Source: Gemmatimonadota bacterium (GTDB lineage: Bacteria > Gemmatimonadota > Gemmatimonadetes > Gemmatimonadales > Gemmatimonadaceae). From it: a stretch of 10,001 nt of DNA. The stretch lies in contig PKVB01000175.1 in NCBI GenBank assembly GCA_003131365.1, forward strand, positions 7,914 through 17,914, in the 5' to 3' direction. Shown here piece after piece: positions 5,990 to 10,001 of this stretch (positions are counted from its first letter, which is position 1; each line of letters opens with the position of its first letter). A program made the translations under genes and the position numbers. The notes beneath the pieces are model-generated. The model was not told the origin of the DNA. It did no database searches and worked only from the letters and a program-made list of their open reading frames with translations.

Positions 5990-6104
5990 TAACCTGTGAA
6001 CCGGCCCGGCGCTCAGCCGCGATGGCTCGTCCGTGAACGGCGCGGCGCGACGCGGAGGCGACGCCGAAGGAAGCCAACTAATATCCTCGAGAACCATAAA
6101 CACT

Positions 6105-6635
6105 ATGAAACAATCTTCCATTTTTACTATCGGCCATTCTACGAGACGAATTGATGACTTCGTCGAGCTGCTACAAATGAATGGTGTCAAGGAAGTGATT
6201 GATGTTAGATCAATACCCATGTCCCGCCATAATCCACAATTCAACGGGGATTCCCTAAAACAATCCTTAAAACAGAACAGTATTCGGTATAAGCAATTGA
6301 AAAAACTTGGCGGCCTGCGTCATTCAAAAAAGGATTCTATGAACCTTGGTTGGCGCAATGCCTCATTCAGGGGATTCGCGGATTACATGGCGACTCCGGA
6401 ATTCTCCGAGGGCCTGGAAGCGCTTACAAAGATTGCCAGTTTGAGAGAAACTGCCATCATGTGCGCTGAAGCCGTGCCATGGCGCTGCCATCGTTCACTC
6501 ATTGCTGATGCACTTGCCAAGAAGGGATGGCTCGTACGGGATATCATTAGCCGCACGTCTCCCGCGAAGCATCGCTTGACTCCATTCTTGAAAGTAAGGA
6601 AAGGACAGCTCATCTACCCCGCACCCAAAACGTGA
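6105..6635 (+). CDS. DUF488 family protein
   Basis: This 176-residue protein belongs to the DUF488 family, whose biochemical role is unsettled. Signature motifs are present: TIGHSTR near the start (residues 8-14), DVRSIPMSRHNPQFN (33-47), then LGGLR, and the C-terminal CAEAVPWRCHRSLIADAL (120-137) with Cys120 and the CHR triplet at 128-130. The Cys/His/Arg cluster suggests a catalytic or metal/nucleic-acid site but proves nothing. I chose ATG 6105 because homology-like sequence starts there; the upstream GTG at 6033 would add a GC-rich, unrelated-looking tail. The ribosome site is weak. Base composition is strikingly different: a hand count over 6121-6300 gives 72 G+C in 180 (40%), against 43 of 60 in the next gene (6841-6900). 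This indicates recent transfer from a lower-GC donor. Its stop overlaps the next gene's start (GTGA). Confidence 0.9.
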   Translation: MKQSSIFTIGHSTRRIDDFVELLQMNGVKEVIDVRSIPMSRHNPQFNGDSLKQSLKQNSIRYKQLKKLGGLRHSKKDSMNLGWRNASFRGFADYMATPEFSEGLEALTKIASLRETAIMCAEAVPWRCHRSLIADALAKKGWLVRDIISRTSPAKHRLTPFLKVRKGQLIYPAPKT

Positions 6636-7477
6636 TTCGCTCTCTATACAAGAAGCCGAAAGCACAATCCGACAAGGCCGTCGCGTTTCGCGCGCTTCAC
6701 CAGCGCGATGGAGCCTTCATCATTCCGAACCCCTGGGATGTCGGCTCGGCGCGCCTCCTGGCGCGCATGGGCTTCGAGGCGCTGGCGACCACCAGCGTCG
6801 GCTACGCATTCTCCATCGGCCGACGGGACCACGGCGTGTCGCGCGATGAGGTGATGGCCCATGCCGCCGCGTTGGCGGGGGCCACCGATCTTCCGGTGAG
6901 CGCCGACCTCGAGAACGGATTTGGAGATGATCCGGAGACCGTCGCCGACACCGTCCGGATGGCCGCCGCCGCCGGGCTCGCCGGCTGCTCCATCGAAGAC
7001 AGCACCAATCGCGACGACGATCCGATCTATGCATTCGAACATTCGGTCGAGCGAATCCACGCGGCGGTGGAGGCGGCACGCGGCCTCGCATTTCCATTCA
7101 CGCTCACGGCGCGCTCGGAGAATTTCCTCCATGGCCGCCCCGACCTCGACGACACCATCGCGCGGCTCGAGGCATACCAGGCGGCCGGAGCCGACGTGCT
7201 TTACGCGCCGGGCCTGGTGAAGATGGACGACATTGCGGCGCTCGTGCGCTCGGTGGACCGTCCGGTCAACGTCCTCGCCGGACTTCAAGGTGCGCACTTC
7301 GACCTCGCCGAGCTATCGGCGATCGGCGTCAAGCGCGTGAGTGTCGGCGGAGCGTTGTCACGCGTCGCGCTCGCCGCGTTCCTCCGCGCGGCGCGCGAGA
7401 TGCCCGGGCAGGGCACGTTCGGATTCGTGGACGAGCCGATCAGCTCGAGCGAGATCGCGAGCATGTTCGACGCTTGA
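6632..7477 (+). CDS. Isocitrate lyase/PEP phosphonomutase superfamily enzyme
   Basis: This 281-residue TIM-barrel protein belongs to the isocitrate lyase/PEP mutase superfamily. Markers in order: ALHQRDGAFIIPNPWDVGSA (21-40, where members begin), TTSVGYAFSIGRRD (53-66), the metal-site strand ADLENGFGDD (91-100), SIEDS (120-124, Mg-binding Glu/Asp), TARSENF (159-165) and YAPGL (191-195). The KKCGH motif of true isocitrate lyases is absent, and Ser-Glu-Asn replaces the 'RTD' of many mutases. It is therefore one of the uncharacterised lyase/mutase paralogues acting on 2-oxo or phosphono acids, and the exact substrate cannot be read. The GTG at 6632 overlaps the DUF488 stop by 4 bp with no clear Shine-Dalgarno sequence, which suggests translational coupling. 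No other in-frame start exists before residue 46. GC content is high like the chromosome, unlike its upstream partner. Confidence 0.9.
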   Translation: MIRSLYKKPKAQSDKAVAFRALHQRDGAFIIPNPWDVGSARLLARMGFEALATTSVGYAFSIGRRDHGVSRDEVMAHAAALAGATDLPVSADLENGFGDDPETVADTVRMAAAAGLAGCSIEDSTNRDDDPIYAFEHSVERIHAAVEAARGLAFPFTLTARSENFLHGRPDLDDTIARLEAYQAAGADVLYAPGLVKMDDIAALVRSVDRPVNVLAGLQGAHFDLAELSAIGVKRVSVGGALSRVALAAFLRAAREMPGQGTFGFVDEPISSSEIASMFDA

Positions 7478-7489
7478 GGGCCCCCTCGA
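7474..7489. terminator. Small hairpin between convergent stop codons
   Basis: TTGAGG (7474-7479) and CCTCGA (7484-7489) can form six pairs (one G-T) around a GCCC loop, overlapping the stop of the PEP mutase-like gene and ending just before the stop of the convergent lipoprotein gene (7492). The two stops are only 14 bp apart. The stem is short and lacks a T-run, so any terminator role is weak. Confidence 0.25.
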
Positions 7490-7491
7490 AC

Positions 7492-7941
7492 TCACCCCTT
7501 GCCCGAACCCGTGGCCGTGCGATTTCGCATTCCCTTGGGCACCCTGCATATGGGACACACCCCCATCTTCGGCTCCTTCCCATAAATCAGGGTAACCGGG
7601 CCTAACACCCGCGCGGTATCGGTGAGCGAGACGGTCAGCGTCATCGTCAGTCCGATGATCTGCCCCGTAAACTGGGCCGGATGGACGATCCCGCGATCGA
7701 CTGGATACGCGTCGACGTTGTAGGTCCCGTTGGCTTCGAATCGGCCATTCGCGTCGGGGCGAATTGGGCCGAGGGCATCGCCGAGTGTGCATCCGATATG
7801 GACGTGTACATCCGTGTCACTCACAATCAACCCGGCATTGTCACCGCCCCATGTCCCGACAACTTCGGTGATGGGCGTCGAGGTCGCGGTTGAGCACGCG
7901 AGAGCCGCGAAGATTGACAGGACTGCAGTGACCCGCATCAT
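7492..7941 (-). CDS. Probable lipoprotein of unknown function with C-terminal CxxC
   Basis: This 149-residue protein belongs to no family I recognise. Residues 1-16 form a lipoprotein signal (MMRVTAVLSIFAALAC) with Cys16 in an A-L-A-C lipobox, so it should be lipid-anchored in the envelope. The mature part reads as beta strands: VVGTWGGDNAGLIVS, VHVHIGCTLGDALGPI, ANGTYNVDAYPV, then LTMTLTVSLTDTARVLGPVTLIYG. This resembles the small lipocalin-like 'G-x-W-x-G' proteins common in soil bacteria. A CPIC motif sits near the C-terminus (VCPICRVPKG), followed by a basic tail. Two adjacent ATGs exist (7941 and 7938). AGG just upstream is better spaced for the second, so the true start may be one codon later. 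It is divergent from the ECF sigma factor gene with a 109-bp gap. Confidence 0.8.
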   Translation of the reverse strand: MMRVTAVLSIFAALACSTATSTPITEVVGTWGGDNAGLIVSDTDVHVHIGCTLGDALGPIRPDANGRFEANGTYNVDAYPVDRGIVHPAQFTGQIIGLTMTLTVSLTDTARVLGPVTLIYGKEPKMGVCPICRVPKGMRNRTATGSGKG

Positions 7942-8050
7942 ACCTGAACGCTAAGGTGAGGACGGTCCACCGGCAACCATCGTCCGCTGTCATATGAGAT
8001 CTGCGCTCACGACACTCATTCTCGTAGCCCCCGAAGCCGAGGAGCGTGCA
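7942..8050. promoter_or_regulatory. Divergent promoter region of lipoprotein and ECF sigma genes
   Basis: This 109-bp gap separates outward-read genes. ECF sigma factors often drive their own operons from GGAAC/CGTC-like promoters. The nearest visible candidate on the plus strand is GGCAACC (7972-7978) followed by GTC at 7988-7990, a poor match. I do not regard it as established. An in-frame ATG at 7994 lies in this region but lacks a ribosome site. Confidence 0.3.
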
Positions 8051-8563
8051 ATGGACGATGTCGAGCTGAGAAGACAGCTCGAGCGGGCACACGCCGACTG
8101 CTTCGGTTGGGCGATGGCGTGTTGTGGACGCCATCGCGACGACGCCGAGGAGGTGCTTCAGACCGTGTATCTCACAGTGCTGGATGGACGTGCGCGCTAC
8201 GACGGGCGGTCGAGTTTTCGCACCTGGTTATTCGGGGTGATTCGCCGCACCGCCGCATCGGAGCGGCGCAAGGCTTGGCTGCGCGGACTGCTGCTGAAGC
8301 GTGAAGCCGATGGCCTCGAGCCGGAAGCGCTCGCCGCGCCGGACGCGAAAGTCGAGCGCGACTCGCGCCGCTACAGTTTGGGTTACGCGCTTGCGCAGTT
8401 GGCCCCGCGCCAGCACGAGGTGCTCCAGCTCGTGTTCTACCACGAGCTGACGGTCGATGAAGCCGCCGCGGTGATGGGAGTGAGCGTTGGCTCGGCTCGA
8501 ACACACTATGCGCGCGGCAAAGCGCGACTTGCCACGCTGCTCGGCGACGCGAGGGAGGTGTGA
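8051..8563 (+). CDS. ECF-type RNA polymerase sigma factor
   Basis: This 170-residue protein has the two-domain ECF layout. Region 2 covers about 13-78, with DDAEEVLQTVYLTVLDG (30-46) and the promoter-melting/-10 stretch SSFRTWLFGVIRRTA (54-68). Region 4 covers about 108-165: LAQLAPRQHEVLQLVFYHEL, then the helix-turn-helix VDEAAAVMGVSVGSARTHYA (135-154) and a basic end. It redirects RNA polymerase to a stress regulon. I chose the ATG at 8051 because GAGGAG (8039-8044) precedes it with a 6-nt spacer. An ATG 57 bp earlier lacks such a site and would add residues unlike the family. It is followed by a membrane protein gene starting 2 bp after its stop, probably its anti-sigma factor, and by an LTXXQ protein, so the three are one operon. 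Confidence 0.93.
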   Translation: MDDVELRRQLERAHADCFGWAMACCGRHRDDAEEVLQTVYLTVLDGRARYDGRSSFRTWLFGVIRRTAASERRKAWLRGLLLKREADGLEPEALAAPDAKVERDSRRYSLGYALAQLAPRQHEVLQLVFYHELTVDEAAAVMGVSVGSARTHYARGKARLATLLGDAREV

Positions 8564-8565
8564 CG

Positions 8566-8925
8566 ATGATGGACGACAGCGAGATTCGCGGCGGGTTCGC
8601 CCGGTTGCGTGAGGCCGATCGAGAGCGCGCACCAAGCTTCGCTCAGACTTACGGCCGCGCGCGCGCCCGTAAGAGCTGGCGGGCGACGCTGCGCGTTTGG
8701 CCCCTCGTGGTCGGCGCGGCGGCAGCTGTCGCGATCGCGACAATCTGGTTAACGCAAGCGCGATCGTTCTCGCGGTCCGCGGCTACGCCTGCTATCGCGA
8801 CATGGCGCGCGCCGACCGATGTGCTTCTCCAAACTCCGGGCAGCGAGCTGCTCAGCGCAATGCCCGCGCTCGGTACGTCCATTCTGGACGAAATGATCCC
8901 ACTACCTTCGAACAGAGGAACCTGA
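8566..8925 (+). CDS. Small single-pass membrane protein, probable cognate anti-sigma factor
   Basis: This 119-residue protein has no family motif I recognise. The N-terminal 44 residues are charged and helical (FARLREADRERAPSF, then a YGRARARKSW stretch), residues about 45-63 are a transmembrane helix (VWPLVVGAAAAVAIATIWL), and the C-terminal part is extracytoplasmic. This topology (cytoplasmic domain, one membrane span, outer domain) directly after an ECF sigma gene is the standard anti-sigma arrangement. It lacks the HxxxCxxC zinc motif of ZAS anti-sigma factors, so it would belong to a non-zinc type. ATG 8566 is favoured by GGGAGG (8553-8558) with a 7-nt spacer. The stop is 2 bp before the next gene's ATG. 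The anti-sigma role is inferred from context and topology only. Confidence 0.8.
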   Translation: MMDDSEIRGGFARLREADRERAPSFAQTYGRARARKSWRATLRVWPLVVGAAAAVAIATIWLTQARSFSRSAATPAIATWRAPTDVLLQTPGSELLSAMPALGTSILDEMIPLPSNRGT

Positions 8926-8927
8926 CT

Positions 8928-9386
8928 ATGAGAGTTTCAATTCTTGCATTCGCGTTTGTGCTCAGCACCGCAACCCTCGCGGCGCAGGGAGCGCCGCCGG
9001 GACAGCGAAACCCGGGGCCGGGCCCAGGTGGCCCGGATGACTTCGGACGCAACTTCTTCTCGCCCGAGCTGGTGATGCAGCACCAGAGTGAAATCGGACT
9101 TCAGGACGCGCAGCGCGCGGCGCTCACCTCCGCTGTTCAGCAAGCACAGGGAAAGTTCATGGATCTGCAGTGGAAGCTGAGCGCCGAGGGCGAGAAGATG
9201 GGCCGTCTGCTTCAGCCCGCGCAGGTGGACGAGACGCAGGTCCTCGAGGAAGTCGACCGCATTCTCGTGCTGGAACGTGAGATGAAGAGGGCGCAGATCG
9301 CGCTGATGGTGCGCATCAAGAACTCGCTCACCGCGGCGCAGCAGGCCAAGTTGGCGGAGATACGGAACCGGAAGGACCAGGAGTGA
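8928..9386 (+). CDS. Periplasmic LTXXQ/Spy-CpxP-like protein
   Basis: This 152-residue protein has a signal peptide (MRVSILAFAFVLSTATLAAQ, 1-20), a Gly/Pro-rich linker (21-37) and a mostly helical mature domain. The pattern matches the Spy/CpxP/ZraP-like heavy-metal-resistance and chaperone group: an 'IGLQDAQRAAL' helix, long amphipathic helices (FMDLQWKLSAEGEKMGRLL and LEEVDRILVLEREMKRAQIA), and a closing LTAAQQAKL (134-142) that supplies the LTxxQ motif. Such proteins sense or buffer misfolded protein or metal stress in the periplasm. The ATG at 8928 has AGAGGA (8914-8919) with an 8-nt spacer. It is the third gene of the sigma/anti-sigma operon and may act as the periplasmic signal sensor or as an output, as in metal-responsive ECF systems. 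That role is inference. Confidence 0.88.
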   Translation: MRVSILAFAFVLSTATLAAQGAPPGQRNPGPGPGGPDDFGRNFFSPELVMQHQSEIGLQDAQRAALTSAVQQAQGKFMDLQWKLSAEGEKMGRLLQPAQVDETQVLEEVDRILVLEREMKRAQIALMVRIKNSLTAAQQAKLAEIRNRKDQE

Positions 9387-9418
9387 TCGAGCGCAATCTC
9401 CGCGAGGATCAGCTCTCG

Positions 9419-9598
9419 TTAGACCGGTGGCGGCGCCTCGCGGCGAGGCCACAGAATTCGCACAAGGCCCAAGACGATGCACGCTCCACCGACGATGAGC
9501 CCGAGCTTGCTTGACCGTCCCGCACCGTTCGTCGCCGCGAGGAATATGCCGCCGGCAATGATTAGTCCCAGCCCCGACCAGATGGACCTCTTGGTCAT
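9419..9598 (-). CDS. Small two-helix membrane protein
   Basis: This 59-residue protein has two hydrophobic segments: about 5-22 (SIWSGLGLIIAGGIFLAA) and 32-50 (LGLIVGGACIVLGLVRIL). A short polar linker (TNGAGRSSK) separates them, and the tail is basic and proline-rich (PRREAPPPV). It is a plausible integral inner-membrane protein of unknown function. The ATG at 9598 follows AGGA with a 9-nt spacer. An upstream in-frame ATG at 9706 would add 36 polar residues with poor coding character, so I rejected it. It is convergent with the LTXXQ gene (32-bp gap), and its upstream neighbour on the same strand is the glycoside hydrolase remnant at the window edge. Confidence 0.75.
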   Translation of the reverse strand: MTKRSIWSGLGLIIAGGIFLAATNGAGRSSKLGLIVGGACIVLGLVRILWPRREAPPPV

Positions 9599-9821
9599 TT
9601 GCTCATTTCCTGGTGAGTGATGTTGTTCGCTTACCGTCTCCCGTTTCCGCTGCGCGAGCACGCAGGCGAACCATCGAAGCGTAAGTCGCGATAGCAGGTG
9701 GCGCAATACCGATTGCTTGTCATCGACATGCCTCCAAGGAAGCCGTGATCTTCCCCGGGTTTGATGGCGGGGCAGAATGGGGTGAATATCGCGGCAGTGG
9801 AGAGAAGGCCCGAACTCGTAA
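9599..9821. other. Intergenic stretch between the small membrane protein and the GH65-like gene
   Basis: I see no gene in this 223-bp stretch. It must contain the promoter of the small minus-strand membrane protein and the 3' end of the glycoside hydrolase transcript. One stem, CCCCG (9753-9757) with CGGGG (9768-9772) around a 10-nt loop, lies about 50-70 nt downstream of the hydrolase stop. It could help termination, but no T-run follows it on the minus strand. Confidence 0.4.
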
Positions 9822-10001
9822 TTATTTCCGCTCGATCATGCGCAGTGAATCGGACTCCACGACGACGTCGAACCGCTTCCCTCTCGAACGGACGTTGTGC
9901 ACGGTCAGCTTCCTGATGCTACTCGGCAACATCGGCTTGAATTTCGGCACCACCCCGTTCTCCGTGAGACGCAGCCCCGTGTACCCGAAAAAGAACTGTT
10001 G
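9822..10001 (-). CDS. C-terminal end of a probable GH65-type glycoside hydrolase (partial)
   Basis: Only the last 59 codons and the TAA (9822-9824) lie in the window; the start is beyond 10001. The frame is fully open. It begins QQFFFGYTGLRLTENGVVP, continues with FKPMLPSSIRKLTVHNVRSRG and ends with RFDVVVESDSLRMIERK. The pattern 'F-G-x-x-G-L-R-L-T-x-x-G-x-x-P' followed by 'P-x-L-P-x-x-x-x-x-L' and a closing beta strand matches the C-terminal barrel of family 65 enzymes (maltose/trehalose/kojibiose phosphorylases and acid trehalases), as I recall it. The catalytic barrel is outside the window, so the activity cannot be read, and another alpha-glucan or disaccharide hydrolase is possible. Confidence 0.6.
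   Translation of the reverse strand, partial: QQFFFGYTGLRLTENGVVPKFKPMLPSSIRKLTVHNVRSRGKRFDVVVESDSLRMIERK

Larger units (their letters stand above)
5903..6104. promoter_or_regulatory. Divergent control region between the DsbA-type and DUF488 genes
   Basis: This 202-bp gap lies between outward-read genes and holds two notable symmetric elements (listed separately). Its left two thirds are mixed in composition; base composition falls sharply toward 6075, where the low-GC DUF488 gene begins. An AT-rich stretch at 5961-5972, reading GATAGACTATATC on the minus strand with the next base, could contain the -10 region of the DsbA operon. I found no -35 box at normal spacing. No small gene is convincing here. 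Confidence 0.4.

Noticed and set aside
6644..7297. 217-codon minus-strand open frame
   Set aside because: It is a shadow of the PEP mutase-like gene; the composition is typical of antisense frames and there is no ribosome site.
7987..8000. 14-base string (starting GTCATATG) shared with the minus strand at the S9 peptidase start (about 3286-3299)
   Set aside because: A match of this length between two places in 10 kb is not unlikely by chance on both strands, and no further similarity flanks it.
8937..9482. 181-codon minus-strand open frame
   Set aside because: It is antisense to the LTXXQ gene and overlaps the small membrane protein gene; no domain or leader.
1..10001. tRNA, rRNA, CRISPR arrays, insertion sequences and phage genes
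   Set aside because: I looked for cloverleaf-type ends, evenly spaced repeats, terminal inverted repeats and transposase/integrase motifs and saw none.

Overview
The window is GC-rich (about 65-70% in most genes), densely packed bacterial DNA. It carries a large secreted S9 peptidase, a DUF4230 protein, an ECF sigma/anti-sigma/LTXXQ cluster, a lipobox protein and leader-bearing envelope proteins. This fits a diderm soil-type bacterium. Gemmatimonadota is my best guess from gene style alone, and the sequence does not prove it.

Layout. 160-498 (+) is a small secreted protein of unknown function. It converges, across two hairpins, on a long S9 prolyl-oligopeptidase-type exported peptidase (597-3296, -) with an extra ~240-residue C-terminal beta-rich domain. 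Divergent from the peptidase is a membrane-anchored DUF4230 protein (3478-4077, +). A four-gene minus-strand cluster follows, reading 5902 to 4131: a DsbA-family thioredoxin-fold protein, an AhpD-like carboxymuconolactone-decarboxylase (CMD) family protein, a stand-alone DUF542 (ScdA N-terminal-like) protein and a small cupin. Across a 202-bp divergent control region with a perfect inverted repeat lies a low-GC DUF488 gene (6105-6635, +). It overlaps by 4 bp an isocitrate lyase/PEP mutase superfamily gene (6632-7477, +). A small lipoprotein (7492-7941, -) is divergent from an ECF sigma factor operon (8051-9386, +). The right end holds a 59-residue two-helix membrane protein (-) and the last 59 codons of a probable GH65-type glycoside hydrolase (-).

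Main discovery. The DsbA-family gene does not really start at the GTG at 5830. Its frame continues upstream to an ATG at 5902 and is interrupted only by one TGA (5852-5854). That TGA sits exactly where the first cysteine of the CPWC active site should be, giving Y-Y-(TGA)-P-W-C-Y. Directly downstream is a foldable hairpin whose six-base apical loop starts with GG about 18 nt after the TGA, which is where bacterial SECIS elements sit. I read this as a selenocysteine-containing DsbA-like oxidoreductase (UPWC) at the head of a redox or nitrosative-stress operon. Proof needs selA/selB/selC/selD in the same genome and homologues with Cys at this codon.

How the genes may work together. The DsbA/CMD/DUF542/cupin cluster looks like a thiol-redox and iron-sulfur or nitrosative stress cassette. 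The sigma/anti-sigma/LTXXQ trio looks like an envelope-stress or metal-sensing switch. The remaining genes have no evident functional link.
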